Shown here piece after piece: positions 18,485 to 29,068 of a DNA stretch of 64,000 nt. The notes below the pieces were generated by a model. It made no database searches. It was given only the letters and a program-made list of their open reading frames with translations, and was not told the DNA's origin. Numbering within the stretch: the first letter of the stretch is position 1; each line of letters starts with the position of its first letter. A program made the position numbers and the translations under genes. The stretch is from Rhizobium johnstonii 3841 (GTDB taxonomy: Bacteria > Pseudomonadota > Alphaproteobacteria > Rhizobiales > Rhizobiaceae), in NCBI RefSeq assembly GCF_000009265.1, contig NC_008380.1, positions 129,501 to 193,500 on the forward strand. Direction: 5' to 3'.

Positions 18485-20623
18485 TTATTCGGCCGCTTCT
18501 TCCTTCTTCTTCTCGTTCGGGATTTCCTGGCCGGTGGCCTGGTCGACGACCTTCATCGACAGGCGAACCTTGCCGCGTTCGTCGAAGCCGAGCAGCTTGA
18601 CCCAGACCTTGTCGCCTTCCTTGACGACGTCCTGGGTCTTGGCAACACGCTCGGAAGCGAGCTGCGAGATGTGGACGAGGCCGTCACGGGCGCCGAAGAA
18701 GTTGACGAAGGCGCCGAAGTCGGCGGTCTTGACGACCGTGCCTTCGTAGACCTGGCCGATTTCAGGTTCGGCAACGATCGAGTGGATCCACTTGCGGGCC
18801 GCTTCGATTTCCTTGCCCGAAGACGAGGCGATCTTGACGGTGCCGTCATCCTCGATGTTGATCTTCGCGCCGGTCTTTTCGACGATTTCGCGAATGACCT
18901 TGCCGCCGGAGCCGATGACTTCACGGATCTTGTCGACCGGGATGTTCATGACTTCGATGCGCGGAGCGAATTCGCCGAGCTGGCCGCGGCTTTCGGTGAT
19001 CGCCTTGGACATTTCGCCGAGGATGTGGACACGACCGCCCTGGGCCTGGCCAAGGGCGACCTTCATGATCTCTTCGGTGATACCGGTGATCTTGATGTCC
19101 ATCTGCAGCGAGGTGATGCCGTCGGCGGTACCGGCGACCTTGAAGTCCATATCGCCGAGGTGGTCTTCGTCACCGAGAATGTCGGACAGGACAGCGAAGC
19201 GATCGCCTTCCAGGATCAGACCCATGGCGATACCGGCAACCGGCTTTGCCAGCGGAACGCCGGCGTCCATCAGAGCGAGTGAGGTACCGCAGACGGTCGC
19301 CATCGAGGACGAGCCATTCGACTCGGTGATCTCGGAGACGACGCGCAGCGTGTAGGGGAACTGCTCAGGCGTCGGCAGCATCGGACGGATCGCGCGCCAT
19401 GCGAGCTTGCCGTGGCCGATTTCGCGGCGACCCGGGGAGCCCATGCGGCCGGTCTCGCCAACCGAGTAGGGAGGGAAGTTGTAATGGAGCAGGAAGCGCT
19501 CCTTGTACATGCCCGTCAGGCTGTCGACATACTGCTCGTCTTCGCCGGTGCCGAGCGTGGCAACCACGATCGCCTGGGTTTCGCCGCGGGTGAACAGCGC
19601 CGAACCGTGGGTGCGTGGCAGAAGGCCGACTTCCGAAACGATCGGACGGACGGTTTCGAGGTTGCGACCGTCGATGCGGCTCTTGGTGTCGAGGATGTTC
19701 CAGCGGACGATCTTCGCCTGCAGGTGCTTGAAGATCGCGCCGACTTCCTCGGCCGTGTACTTGGCTTCGCCTTCCTCGGGGAGGAAATGCGCCTTCACCT
19801 TCGCCTTGACGGCGTCGACGGCGGCGTAGCGATCAGCCTTCTGAGTGATCTTGTAGGCATTGCGCAGTTCACCTTCGGCAAGGCCGAGCATTTCGCTTTC
19901 GAGCGCGGAATAGTCTGCCGGCTGGAAGTCGCGCGGCTCCTTGGCGGCCACTTCGGCGAGCTTGATGATCGCGTCGAGAACCGGCTGGAAGCCCTTGTGG
20001 CCGAACATGACGGCGCCGAGCATGACGTCTTCGTTAAGTTCCTTGGCTTCGGATTCCACCATCAGCACGGCGTCATAGGTGCCGGCGACGACGAGGTCGA
20101 GGCTCGATTCGTCCATCTCGTCGAGATGCGGGTTGAGAACGTATTCGCCGTTGATGTAGCCGACGCGCGCACCGCCGACGGGGCCCATGAAGGGAACGCC
20201 GGACAGCGTCAGCGCAGCCGAGGTGGCAACCATCGACAGCACGTCGGGATCGTTTTCGAGGTCATGCTGGATAACGGTAACGACAACCTGCGTGTCGTTC
20301 TTGTAGCCCTCAGGGAACAGCGGGCGGATCGGGCGGTCGATCAGGCGGGAAACCAGGGTTTCCTTCTCGCTCGGACGGCCTTCGCGCTTGAAATAGCCGC
20401 CGGGGATCTTGCCGGCCGCATAGGTCTTTTCCTGGTAGTTGACGGTGAGCGGAAAGAAGTCCTGGCCGGCCTTCGGCGCCTTGGCCGAGACGACGGTGGC
20501 GAGAACGACGGTTTCGCCGTAGGTGGCGAGAACCGCGCCGTCGGCCTGACGGGCGATCTTGCCGGTTTCGAGCTTCAGCGGGCGGCCGGCCCACTCGATT
20601 TCCACTGTGTGTGTATCAAACAT
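18485..20623 (-). CDS. pnp: Polyribonucleotide nucleotidyltransferase (PNPase)
   Basis: A phosphorolytic 3'-5' exoribonuclease central to mRNA decay and sRNA turnover. The 712-aa protein has two RNase PH-like domains (about 1-215 and 310-545; the second carries [13 protein letters not shown]), then a KH domain with the [12 protein letters not shown] loop, and a C-terminal S1 domain ([25 protein letters not shown]). I chose the ATG at 20623 ([11 protein letters not shown]), with AAGGA upstream. It lies downstream of rpsO, as in most proteobacteria. A hairpin in its leader (20739-20765) may take part in autoregulation. Confidence 0.97.
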   Translation of the reverse strand: MFDTHTVEIEWAGRPLKLETGKIARQADGAVLATYGETVVLATVVSAKAPKAGQDFFPLTVNYQEKTYAAGKIPGGYFKREGRPSEKETLVSRLIDRPIRPLFPEGYKNDTQVVVTVIQHDLENDPDVLSMVATSAALTLSGVPFMGPVGGARVGYINGEYVLNPHLDEMDESSLDLVVAGTYDAVLMVESEAKELNEDVMLGAVMFGHKGFQPVLDAIIKLAEVAAKEPRDFQPADYSALESEMLGLAEGELRNAYKITQKADRYAAVDAVKAKVKAHFLPEEGEAKYTAEEVGAIFKHLQAKIVRWNILDTKSRIDGRNLETVRPIVSEVGLLPRTHGSALFTRGETQAIVVATLGTGEDEQYVDSLTGMYKERFLLHYNFPPYSVGETGRMGSPGRREIGHGKLAWRAIRPMLPTPEQFPYTLRVVSEITESNGSSSMATVCGTSLALMDAGVPLAKPVAGIAMGLILEGDRFAVLSDILGDEDHLGDMDFKVAGTADGITSLQMDIKITGITEEIMKVALGQAQGGRVHILGEMSKAITESRGQLGEFAPRIEVMNIPVDKIREVIGSGGKVIREIVEKTGAKINIEDDGTVKIASSSGKEIEAARKWIHSIVAEPEIGQVYEGTVVKTADFGAFVNFFGARDGLVHISQLASERVAKTQDVVKEGDKVWVKLLGFDERGKVRLSMKVVDQATGQEIPNEKKKEEAAE

Positions 20624-20971
20624 GTCTTGTCCTTCAATGCGGGAGCACGCGCCATCGCCGATATCAAGGCGCAGCGCACAGTCGACCGCAATCAATGTGA
20701 CGTATCACGGGCAAGACAACGGGAGGCTTTTCATCCTCGGTTTCCTCAGGCGTTCCTGAGAAACCGGGCCAAAGCTCATTGACAAGCCTTGGCCGAAAGC
20801 ATCCGGCAATCCTGCCCCATGACAGGTCAACGGTTGGTTTGGCAGAACCGGCCCATCCGGGTCTGCCGGTCTTTCCACCGCTAAAAGATAGGGCGCGGCT
20901 GGAACATTTCATCGGGAACGTCGTCCCGAAACAGATCCGGCGGGCGCTCGGAAAGCGCCCGCCGGACAATC
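20624..20971 (-). promoter_or_regulatory. pnp leader region with hairpin
   Basis: These 348 bp between rpsO and pnp hold no credible gene. At 20739-20765 there is an 11-bp stem, GGTTTC-TCAGG with CCTGA-GAAACC apart from one bulged base, and a 4-nt loop, about 115 nt upstream of the pnp start. In enterobacteria the pnp leader folds into an RNase III-cleaved hairpin used for PNPase autoregulation. A similar role here is inference. The rpsO terminator occupies the far end. Confidence 0.45.
20936..20966 (-). terminator. rpsO terminator
   Basis: The perfect 13-bp stem TCCGGCGGGCGCT (20936-20948) and AGCGCCCGCCGGA (20954-20966) lies 5 bp after the rpsO stop codon. On the minus strand it is followed by a T-rich stretch. 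Confidence 0.85.
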
Positions 20972-21241
20972 TTAGCGGCGGATACCCAGGCTGGTGATCA
21001 GCTTGGAATAGCGGCCTTCATCCTTCTTCTTGAGATAATCAAGAAGCGAGCGGCGGCTCGAAACCATCGTCAGCAGGCCACGGCGGGAATGGTTATCCTT
21101 CTTGTGGTCCTTGAAGTGTTCGGTCAGGTTGTTGATGCGTTCGGTCAGGATCGCGACCTGGACTTCCGGAGAACCGGTATCGCCTTCAACGGTCGCATAT
21201 TCCTTGATCAGCGCAGACTTGCGCTCAGCAGTGATCGACAT
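20972..21241 (-). CDS. rpsO: 30S ribosomal protein S15
   Basis: Binds 16S rRNA early in assembly of the 30S platform. The 89-aa length is standard. The family signature is present from [17 protein letters not shown] through [15 protein letters not shown] to LLDYLKKKD. The ATG at 21241 (MSITAERK) has AAGGA upstream. It sits upstream of pnp. An inserted hydrolase gene separates it from truB, its usual upstream neighbour. Confidence 0.97.
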   Translation of the reverse strand: MSITAERKSALIKEYATVEGDTGSPEVQVAILTERINNLTEHFKDHKKDNHSRRGLLTMVSSRRSLLDYLKKKDEGRYSKLITSLGIRR

Positions 21242-21394
21242 CGGGTGATCCTTTCTAAGAGGAGGAGATAAAGTCGCCAAAAGCCGGGATGTCGTCCAGC
21301 TTTGGCCGTGAATGCGAGCAGGCAAACCTGACGCTGGCGCTGCCTATAAACCAAATAAGCCGCGATGGAAAGAGGGGAGCGCCCGCAGCGGTTT

Positions 21395-22246
21395 TCAACG
21401 GCCCGCCATGGCGTCCCGGATCATCGCATCGTAACCCGTGGGATCCTGCAGCATGGCGAAATGGCTGGCGTCTTTCAGGATCACGAGCTTGGCGCCCGGA
21501 ATGTCTTTCGCCATCATTTCCGTATGGTCGAGCTTCACCGCCTCGTCATGGTCGCCGATGGCGAGCGTGACCGGCACCGCAATCTTTCCAAGATCCGCTG
21601 CCGTCCATGCCGGCTGGGTCTCCCACATGTGGGAAATCTGTGTCACGAAGGCCTCGTACTCGTTCGGCGTCGGCGACAGTTTCCTGTAATATTCGCCGGC
21701 GACGTTGATGTAGTCGTTGAAGGTCTTGTTGTTCATCACGTCAGCCTTGACGCCGTCGGTCGTGACGTTGGCTGCCTGGGCAATGACGCGCGTCAGCTTT
21801 TCCGGATTTTTCATCGCCATGTCGATGCCGATGATGCCGCCATCCGACCATCCCACAAGTGTCACCTTGTCGATCTTCAGATAGTCGAGAAGGGCGACGT
21901 AATCAGACGTCATCAGATCGTAACCGAAGGGTTGCTGGCTGCGCGTCGAACGCCCATGTCCGCGGCTGTCGGCAACAATGACCAGATGATCCTTGGCAAA
22001 ATCGGCGACCTGGTGACCCCAGACGTCGGCATTTCCAAGACCGCCATGAATGAACAGGATGGGGTCGCCTTCGCCGTATTCGGCGTAATACATCTTGATG
22101 TCGTTCACCTCGGCCATGCCGCTCGTCTTTGCCACCGGCATCGAAGGAAAGGCCGGGAGCTCGGCCCAGCGCTCGGCCGATCGAGCGCCGGCGGCGGCGA
22201 GAAACATCGAAAAGAACGTCAGGATTCCGATAGCAGTTCCGCGCAT
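21395..22246 (-). CDS. Secreted alpha/beta hydrolase
   Basis: A 283-aa alpha/beta-hydrolase with a Sec signal peptide (MRGTAIGILTFFSMFLAAAG, cleavage near residue 23), so probably periplasmic. The oxyanion-hole motif FIHGGLGN, the nucleophile elbow GWSDGG, the acid region AIGDHDEAV and the catalytic His in DASHFAML are all present, so the triad appears intact. The substrate is not predictable; relatives include esterases, lactonases and chloroperoxidase-like enzymes. The gene stands between truB and rpsO, which are usually adjacent. Its ribosome binding site GAGGGA can pair with upstream sequence in a long hairpin. Confidence 0.85.
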   Translation of the reverse strand: MRGTAIGILTFFSMFLAAAGARSAERWAELPAFPSMPVAKTSGMAEVNDIKMYYAEYGEGDPILFIHGGLGNADVWGHQVADFAKDHLVIVADSRGHGRSTRSQQPFGYDLMTSDYVALLDYLKIDKVTLVGWSDGGIIGIDMAMKNPEKLTRVIAQAANVTTDGVKADVMNNKTFNDYINVAGEYYRKLSPTPNEYEAFVTQISHMWETQPAWTAADLGKIAVPVTLAIGDHDEAVKLDHTEMMAKDIPGAKLVILKDASHFAMLQDPTGYDAMIRDAMAGR

Positions 22247-22252
22247 AATCTT

Positions 22253-22306
22253 TCCCTCTGTCGGGCCCCCATGGCCCCTCGGGCCGCTATGGCGGCCCGA
22301 CAGGGA
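22253..22306 (-). promoter_or_regulatory. Hairpin that can mask the hydrolase ribosome binding site
   Basis: On the minus strand the arm at 22306-22294 (TCCCTGTCGGGCC) pairs with the arm at 22267-22253 (GGCCCGACAGAGGGA), 13 bp with a 2-nt bulge. The 3' arm contains the GAGGGA ribosome binding site 7 nt before the ATG. Inside, GGGCCGC-CATA-GCGGCCC forms a competing 7-bp stem. No T-run follows, so it is not an obvious terminator. The layout fits translational control, such as a thermometer or an RNA switch. Confidence 0.5.
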
Positions 22307-22362
22307 AGATATCGCATCGCTACCGCCTGACAATCGCTGTCTTGTCAGAAAGCCAGATAGGC

Positions 22363-23295
22363 TCAGGCGAAAACCCGCTTCGGGCGGAACTCGCCCTGGC
22401 CGATCTCGCCGATCGCGATCAGCTTGCCGCGGGCCGTCGCATAGGCTTCGCTTTCGGCAACCGGCGCATCGCGGCCACGCACCAGGATCGGGTTGCCCAT
22501 CTTCAACCGGTGCGCCTGGTCGTCGTTGATGACGAGATGGGGCAGGGAGGATAGCGCTTCGCAGGTGTCGATCAGCAGCGCGTCGAGGGCCGCCAGGCGC
22601 TCGTCCATATCCTCGATCGCCTCCAGTGCCACGAGATCCGCGAGCGGCACCATGGCCCCTTCCGCAAAAGGCGCGACGAAGGTGCGCCGCAGCCCCGACA
22701 CGTGGCCGTAGCAGCCGAGTTCGCGGCCGAAATCGCGTGCCAGCGCCCTGACATAGGTACCCTTGCCGCATTCCACTTCGAAATGCGCGCTGTCGGCGTC
22801 CGGGCAGGCGAGCAAGGTCAGCCGGAAAATATCGACCTCACGCGAGGGGATTTCGATGGTTTCACCTTCGCGCGCCAGATCATAGGCGCGTTCACCTGCG
22901 ATCTTTATAGCGGAAAACTGCGGCGGCACCTGGCTGATAGTGCCGATATATCCAGGCAGGATATCGCGAATCTGCTGTTCGCTCGGACGTTTGTCCGAAC
23001 TCTTGGTCACGTCGCCCTCGAGGTCGTCGGTCGCCCGCTCCTCGCCCCAGCTCACCGTGAATTCATAGATCTTGCGGCCGTCCATCACATAGGGAACGGT
23101 CTTTGTCGCGTCGCCGAGCGCGATCGGCAGCATGCCGGAGGCGAGCGGATCGAGCGTGCCAGCATGACCGGCCTTCTCAGCCTTATAGAGCCACTTGATC
23201 TTGGAAACGGCTTCCGTCGAGCCGAAATCCACCGGCTTGTCGAGGATTAACCAGCCGGAAATCGGCCGGCCCTTGGGTTTGCGTGGTTTGGACAT
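22363..23295 (-). CDS. truB: tRNA pseudouridine(55) synthase
   Basis: Makes pseudouridine 55 in the T-loop of tRNAs. The 310-aa protein has the catalytic Asp49 in [14 protein letters not shown], then the substrate-binding [10 protein letters not shown] segment and a C-terminal extension. I chose the ATG at 23295 ([10 protein letters not shown]), preceded by GAAGAGACG; an ATG nine codons earlier would overlap rbfA and has no ribosome binding site. It is the last gene of the rimP-nusA-ylxR-infB-rbfA-truB block. Confidence 0.95.
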   Translation of the reverse strand: MSKPRKPKGRPISGWLILDKPVDFGSTEAVSKIKWLYKAEKAGHAGTLDPLASGMLPIALGDATKTVPYVMDGRKIYEFTVSWGEERATDDLEGDVTKSSDKRPSEQQIRDILPGYIGTISQVPPQFSAIKIAGERAYDLAREGETIEIPSREVDIFRLTLLACPDADSAHFEVECGKGTYVRALARDFGRELGCYGHVSGLRRTFVAPFAEGAMVPLADLVALEAIEDMDERLAALDALLIDTCEALSSLPHLVINDDQAHRLKMGNPILVRGRDAPVAESEAYATARGKLIAIGEIGQGEFRPKRVFA

Positions 23296-23308
23296 GCGTC
23301 TCTTCTGT

Positions 23309-23713
23309 TTATTGTTCGTCATTATCGCCGTCGAGGTCGCGGCTCACCTCGGGCGAACGCAGCAGCTCGTCGATCTTCTTGTAGTTGTCGAAGCTGGTAT
23401 CGTCGCGGAAGCGTACCTCCGGCATGTATTTCATCTGCCGAAGCTGCGGTCCGAGCCGGCCGCGGATGAACCTCGCATGGCGGTTCAGGGCCTCGATGAC
23501 GATGCTGTGGTCGGAAACGCCGAGCGGCGTCACGTAGGCGGTGGCGATCTTGAGGTCCGGCGACATGCGCACTTCCGAGACCGAGATCACGGTCGCCTCG
23601 ATGACGTCGTCACGCACTTCGCCGCGTTGCAGTACCTGGGTGATAGCGGCGCGAACCTGTTCGCCAATGCGCAGCATGCGCTGCGAAGGCGCGGAAGAAG
23701 TTGGTCTGGTCAT
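23309..23713 (-). CDS. rbfA: Ribosome-binding factor A
   Basis: Binds the free 30S subunit and helps 16S rRNA 5'-end maturation and cold adaptation. The 134-aa protein has the KH-like core [36 protein letters not shown] and [25 protein letters not shown]. The C-terminus is acidic. It lies between infB and truB, its standard place, with truB starting 13 bp after its stop codon. Confidence 0.95.
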   Translation of the reverse strand: MTRPTSSAPSQRMLRIGEQVRAAITQVLQRGEVRDDVIEATVISVSEVRMSPDLKIATAYVTPLGVSDHSIVIEALNRHARFIRGRLGPQLRQMKYMPEVRFRDDTSFDNYKKIDELLRSPEVSRDLDGDNDEQ

Positions 23714-23810
23714 TGTTATCTCTATTTGCCGATGCGGCTGGGAATCGAACCCGTCAAAGGAGAGCGTCCATGACTCTTTTGGCCGAAAAGGTCAAGTCGG
23801 CAGGAACCCG

Positions 23811-23840
23811 AAAGCCATCCGCCGGCTGGCGGATGGCTTT
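23811..23840 (-). terminator. Hairpin between infB and rbfA
   Basis: The perfect 13-bp stem AAAGCCATCCGCC (23811-23823) and GGCGGATGGCTTT (23828-23840) with a 4-nt loop lies 23 bp after the infB stop codon. The T-tract on the minus strand is short, so it may be a partial attenuator that lowers rbfA-truB transcription relative to infB. Confidence 0.7.
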
Positions 23841-23863
23841 CGGAAAAGTTCAGGCGCAGCAGT

Positions 23864-26617
23864 TTAGAGCGTGCGCGTGATGTGCTCGACGCGGAAGCAC
23901 TCGATGACGTCGCCGGCGCGCATGTCCTCGTAGTTTTCGAAGGCCATGCCGCATTCCTGACCCATAGGCACTTCGGACACTTCGTCCTTGAAGCGCTTGA
24001 GCGTCTTGAGCTTGCCTTCGTGAACGACGACGTCGTTGCGGATGAGGCGGACGCCGGCACCACGTTCGACCTTGCCTTCGACGACACGGCAGCCCGCGAC
24101 CTTGCCGACCTTGGTGATGTTGAACACCTCGAGGATCTCGGCGTTGCCGATGAAGGTTTCGCGCCGTTCCGGAGACAGGAGGCCCGACATCGCTGCCTTC
24201 ACGTCATCCACGAGGTCGTAGATGATGTTGTAGTAGCGGATTTCGATGCCTTCGCGCTCGGCGAATTGGCGTGCCTGCGTATTCGCACGAACGTTAAAGC
24301 CGATGATGGCCGCGTTCGAGGCTTCGGCGAGCGAGATATCCGACTCGGTGATACCGCCGGCGCCCGAATGGACGATGCGGGCACGAACTTCGTCGGTGCC
24401 GAGCTTCTCCAGCGCGCCGGCAATCGCTTCGATCGAGCCCTGCACGTCACCCTTGATGACCAGCGGGAACTCCTTGATGCCGACGCTCTGGCGCTGCATC
24501 ATCATCTGTTCCAGCGAACCGCGCTGTCCCGACTGGCGGGCAGCCGCCTTATCGCGGGCCAGACGCTGACGATATTCCGAGATTTCGCGGGCGCGGCTTT
24601 CGCTTTCGACGACGGCGAACTTGTCGCCCGCCTGCGGCGTGCCGGAAAGACCGAGAACCTCGACCGGCGTTGCCGGGCCGGCTTCCTTCACATGGTCGCC
24701 CTTGTCGGTGACGAGAGCACGCACGCGGCCCCAGACGTCGCCGGCGACGATGATCTGGCCTGGACGCAGCGTACCCTTCTGGACGAGCACGGTCGCGACC
24801 GAACCACGGCCACGATCGAGCTGGGCTTCGATGACAGTGCCTTCCGCGGTCCGGTTCGCATTGGCCTTCAGATCGAGAATTTCCGCCTGCAGCAGGATCG
24901 CCTCGAGCAGCTTGTCGAGATTCTTGCCGGTCTTGGCCGAAACCTCGACGTCAAGCACTTCACCGCCCATGGATTCCACGAAGACTTCGTGCTGCAGCAG
25001 CTGGTTGCGGACCTTCTGCGGATCAGCCTCGTGCTTGTCGACCTTGTTGATCGCCACGATGATCGGAACACCGGCCGCCTTGGCGTGGTTGATCGATTCG
25101 ATCGTCTGCGGCATCACGCTGTCGTCGGCTGCGACGACCAGGATCGCGATGTCGGTCGCCTGCGCACCGCGGGCACGCATTGCCGTGAAGGCGGCGTGGC
25201 CGGGCGTATCGATGAAGGTGATCTTCTGACCGTTCTGCTCCACCTGATAGGCGCCGATATGCTGCGTGATGCCACCGGCTTCGCCGGAGACCACGTTGGC
25301 GTGGCGGATGGCGTCGAGCAGCGAGGTCTTGCCGTGGTCGACATGGCCCATGATGGTAACGACGGGTGGGCGCGAAACCAGTTCGCCATCCTCGTCGGAC
25401 ACGTTGAAGATGCCGAGTTCGACGTCGGATTCCGACACGCGCCTGACCGTATGGCCGAATTCGCCGGCGATGATTTCGGCAAGGTCGGCGTCGATGACGT
25501 CGCCCGGCTTCATCATCTGGCCTTCCTTCATCAGGTACTTGATAACGTCGACGGCGCGTTCGGACATGCGCTGCGACAGTTCCTGAATGGTGATGGTCTC
25601 GGGCAGAACCACCTCGCGGGAGATCTTCTCGCGGGTTTCCTGCATCTGACCGCGGCGGAACTTCTCCTGTCGGCGACGCATCGCCGAGAGCGAACGACCG
25701 CGGGCATTATCCTCGCCGTCGACGTTGGCAGTGGTGATCGTCAACTTGCCGCGACGGCGCTCTTCATCCGTCTTCGGACGCGTGGTGACCGGCTTTGCGG
25801 GTTCCGGGCGAACGACGCGGCCACGGACCGGACCGCCGCGCGCTGCGCCACGATCGTCTTCTTCCTTTTCGTCGCGACGGCCGCGAACGGCGCCGGGGAC
25901 GGCAGCGCCGGGTGCCGGACGGGCAGCAGGTGCTCCAGCCGCGTCGGGCCGGCGTGCGGCCGGCGCCGACGATGCGGGCTGCGGCGGCCGTGGCGCGTCG
26001 GTGCGTGCTTCGGCCGGAGCCGGTTCTGCGGCTGCGGGTTCAGCAACAGCGGGTGCCTCAGCCTGCCGGATAGCCTCTTCAGCGGCCCTGCGGGCAGCTT
26101 CTTCCGCTTCGGCTGCCTTGCGGATAACCTCTTCGGCGGCACGGCGCTTTTCTTCCTCGGCGCGGCGGATCGCATCCTGGGCGTCACGCGCCTGTGAGTC
26201 GGCAAGCGCGCGGCGGCGGGCGTCCATCTCTTCCGGCGACAGATGGTTCAGCACCACCGGGCGCGGGCGATCGTTCTGGCGCGGCGGCTGGTGGGACTGC
26301 TGCGGCGGACGCTGGTTCGTCTGGTTGTTGTTGCCCTGCTGAACCCGCGGAGCCGGCGTCGGCTGCTGCGGACGCGCCTGCACGGGTGCGGGCGCCGGTT
26401 CGGCTGCGCGCACGGGGGCCGCTGGAGCGACGGGCGTAATCGGCTTTTCGTCTTCCGGGCGCATCGGGCGCCGCTTACGGGTCTCGACGACGACCGCCTT
26501 GGTGCGACCTCGACCCATATCCTGGCGAACGGTGCCCTGGCTCATCCCCGATGGTTTCAGGGTGAGTGTCTTTTTGCCCGCTACGCTGATTGTCTTGTCG
26601 TCGTTACTATCGGTCAT
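23864..26617 (-). CDS. infB: Translation initiation factor IF-2
   Basis: The GTPase that places initiator tRNA on the 30S subunit and promotes subunit joining. The 917-aa protein has a long N-terminal region rich in Ala, Pro, Glu and Arg (about residues 50-300), including an EEA/RR-rich coiled-coil-like stretch, then IF2_N, then the G domain. G1 is [13 protein letters not shown]3 is DTPGHAAF and G4 is NKVD. Domains II-IV follow with [13 protein letters not shown] near the C-terminus. The start at 26617 (MTDSNDDK) has GGAACGAA upstream. It is in the nusA operon. Confidence 0.97.
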
Positions 26618-26718
26618 TCGTTCCCGTTCCTTCGGACAGGGAGCGATGACTAGATCAGACCCTGTCGTTCAATACTGTCGATCAATGAGGATGGGACCGG
26701 CCGATGCCGGTGACCGCC

Positions 26719-27411
26719 TCATTGTTTTAGCCGGCCAGCGCCGCCCGCTGCCCGGGACTGACCGCCAATACGGTACTGTTCGAGCATCTTTGCGCGCTTC
26801 ACTACACCTTCACCCGCCTGCCCTGCAAGCACTGCGGCATGGATAAAAGCATTCTGGCCCATCAGGCCTTCCATTTCGCTCTCCGAGAAGAGACGGAAGG
26901 AAGGTATCTCCTCCTCGGTCTCCATTCCGAGGTGCCAGGCCTTGCGGGCCTGGTCGATTTTCCGGACGCCGTCGTCCGCTGCACCAGTCGAGTGGAACAC
27001 CGCAAGGGCTGCTCCGCTTCTGACCGCGGCATCCACTTTCGAGGACCCGCTGACGAACTGGCCGGCTTTCCGCGCCATGTTCATCATCTGCATCAATTGC
27101 GCCGCGAGCAGCCGGTCGACACTCTCGCCGAGATCGTCCGCCGCCTTTACATCCGTCTTCAGCGCGCGGGCGAAGAGCTTCTTCGCCACCGCCCTGTCGA
27201 CCAGCGACCGGTCGATCTTCACCCAGCATCCGCGTCCCGGAAGCTCGCGCTTCAGATCGGCGACAACTGTTCCATCGGGAGCGGCGACGAAGCGGATCAG
27301 CTCTTCCGGCGATCCGCTTTCGCGCGTCACGATGCACATGCGTCCGTTCACGTCATAACCTGCAAGATCGTCGTCCTCGAGAGGAGCGTCCGGTTCATGC
27401 GCGGTCATCAT
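26719..27411 (-). CDS. ylxR: YlxR / L7Ae-like RNA-binding protein
   Basis: A 230-aa protein with an N-terminal YlxR (DUF448) domain (MCIVTRESGSPEELIRFVAAPDG; PGRGCWV) and a second half similar to the L7Ae/L30e fold (MMNMARKAGQFVSGSSKVDAAVRSG). It probably binds structured RNA; YlxR homologues interact with the RNase P or ribosome machinery. The start ATG at 27411 overlaps the nusA TGA (ATGA), so translation is coupled. A C-terminal tail rich in Gly and Ala follows. The two-domain fusion is common in alphaproteobacteria. Confidence 0.9.
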   Translation of the reverse strand: MMTAHEPDAPLEDDDLAGYDVNGRMCIVTRESGSPEELIRFVAAPDGTVVADLKRELPGRGCWVKIDRSLVDRAVAKKLFARALKTDVKAADDLGESVDRLLAAQLMQMMNMARKAGQFVSGSSKVDAAVRSGAALAVFHSTGAADDGVRKIDQARKAWHLGMETEEEIPSFRLFSESEMEGLMGQNAFIHAAVLAGQAGEGVVKRAKMLEQYRIGGQSRAAGGAGRLKQ

Positions 27412-29009
27412 GCTTCTTGTTCGGCTTCGGTGACCTCTTCTTCGGTCCCCTTCGCCAGGTCCTCTTGCGTGATCCAGCCAGCCGAAAGGCGGGCCTGGAC
27501 GATCATCTGTTCTGCTTCAACGCGCGAGACGTCGAACTTCGAGAACAGGCCCTCGAACTTCTTCGTTTCGCCGTTCTTGCGCTCCGACCAGCCGACGAGA
27601 TCGTCGGCAGCGCAGCCGGCAAAGTCCTCGATCGACTTGATGCCATCTTCGCCGAGCGCCACCATCATCTGGGCGGTCATGCCGTTGATTTCACGCAGTT
27701 CGTCCTGGACACCGAGCGCCTTGCGCTTCTCGTCCATCTCGGCTTCGAGACGCTCGAGGAATTCGCGGGCGCGCTGCTGGATTTCCTGCGCCGTCTCCTC
27801 GTCGAAACCGTCGATCGAAGAGATTTCGTCGAGATCGACATAAGCCAGTTCTTCGACAGCGGCAAAACCTTCCGAAGCCAGAACCTGGCCGACCATCTCG
27901 TCGACGTCGAGCGAATCCATGAACAGGTTGGTGCGCTCGTTGAATTCCTTCTGGCGGCGTTCCGATTCCTCGGCCTCCGTCATGATGTCGATATCCCAGC
28001 CGGTCAGCTGCGAAGCGAGGCGGACGTTCTGGCCGCGGCGGCCGATCGCAAGCGACAGCTGCTCGTCGGGAACTACGACTTCGATACGCTCGGCATCCTC
28101 GTCGAGAACGACCTTGGCGACTTCGGCCGGCTGCAGAGCGTTGACGACGAAGGTCGCCGGGTCTTGGCTCCACGGGATGATGTCGATCTTTTCGCCCTGA
28201 AGCTCGCCGACGACGGCCTGAACGCGTGAGCCGCGCATGCCGACGCAGGCGCCGACCGGATCGATCGAACTGTCGTTCGAGATCACCGCGATCTTGGCGC
28301 GCGAACCCGGATCGCGGGCGACCGACTTCACCTGGATGATGCCGTCGTAGATTTCCGGCACTTCCATGGTGAAGAGCTTCACCATGAATTGCGGATGCGT
28401 GCGCGACAGGAAGATCTGCGGGCCGCGCTGCTCGCGACGGACATCATAGACATAGGCACGGACGCGATCGCCATAGCGGACATTTTCGCGCGGAATCATT
28501 TCGTCGCGGCGGATGATGCCTTCGCCACGGCCGAGATCGACGATGACGTTGCCGTATTCGACGCGCTTGACGGTACCGTTGACGATTTCGCCGACGCGAT
28601 CCTTGAATTCGTCGAACTGGCGGTCGCGCTCGGCTTCACGCACCTTCTGCACGATCACCTGCTTGGCCGACTGTGCGGCGATGCGGCCGAAATCCATCGG
28701 CGGCAGCGGATCGGCGATGAAATCGCCGAGTGCGGCGTCCGGGTTGCGGTCGCGGGCCAGCTCCAGCGGGATCTGCGTCGAATAATCCTCGGCCTTCTCG
28801 ACGACTTCGAGCAGGCGCTGCAGGCGGATTTCACCGGTCTTCGGGTTGATGTCGGCCCGGATGTTGGACTCGGTGCCGTAACGGGAGCGTGCCGCCTTCT
28901 GGATGGCATCGGCCATTGCGGCCAGCACGATCTCGCGGTCGATGACTTTTTCGCGCGCCACTGCATCTGCGATCTGCAGAAGTTCGAGCCGGTTCGCACT
29001 GACTGCCAT
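27408..29009 (-). CDS. nusA: Transcription termination/antitermination protein NusA
   Basis: Binds RNA polymerase and nascent RNA to control pausing and termination. The 533-aa protein shows the N-terminal polymerase-binding domain, an S1 domain ([16 protein letters not shown]), KH domains ([32 protein letters not shown]) and two C-terminal acidic repeats with helix-hairpin-helix-like elements ([34 protein letters not shown]). It begins at 29009 with a purine-rich site upstream. It follows rimP and overlaps ylxR by 4 bp. Confidence 0.97.
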   Translation of the reverse strand: MAVSANRLELLQIADAVAREKVIDREIVLAAMADAIQKAARSRYGTESNIRADINPKTGEIRLQRLLEVVEKAEDYSTQIPLELARDRNPDAALGDFIADPLPPMDFGRIAAQSAKQVIVQKVREAERDRQFDEFKDRVGEIVNGTVKRVEYGNVIVDLGRGEGIIRRDEMIPRENVRYGDRVRAYVYDVRREQRGPQIFLSRTHPQFMVKLFTMEVPEIYDGIIQVKSVARDPGSRAKIAVISNDSSIDPVGACVGMRGSRVQAVVGELQGEKIDIIPWSQDPATFVVNALQPAEVAKVVLDEDAERIEVVVPDEQLSLAIGRRGQNVRLASQLTGWDIDIMTEAEESERRQKEFNERTNLFMDSLDVDEMVGQVLASEGFAAVEELAYVDLDEISSIDGFDEETAQEIQQRAREFLERLEAEMDEKRKALGVQDELREINGMTAQMMVALGEDGIKSIEDFAGCAADDLVGWSERKNGETKKFEGLFSKFDVSRVEAEQMIVQARLSAGWITQEDLAKGTEEEVTEAEQEA

Positions 29010-29068
29010 TGTCTTGTTTCTCCGTCTTTACTCCAGGGGTCCCGTCCCTGGAGCGGTCTGTTGATCGG

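Noticed and set aside
23730..23760. tRNA T-arm-like sequence (GGGTTCGATTCCC on the minus strand) before rbfA
   Set aside because: No matching acceptor, D-arm or anticodon arm can be folded upstream, and the T-stem is only three pairs.
23882..26197. 771-codon open frame opposite infB
   Set aside because: Antisense shadow of IF-2; it ends in low-complexity Arg/Gly sequence reflecting the Ala/Pro-rich IF-2 N-terminus.
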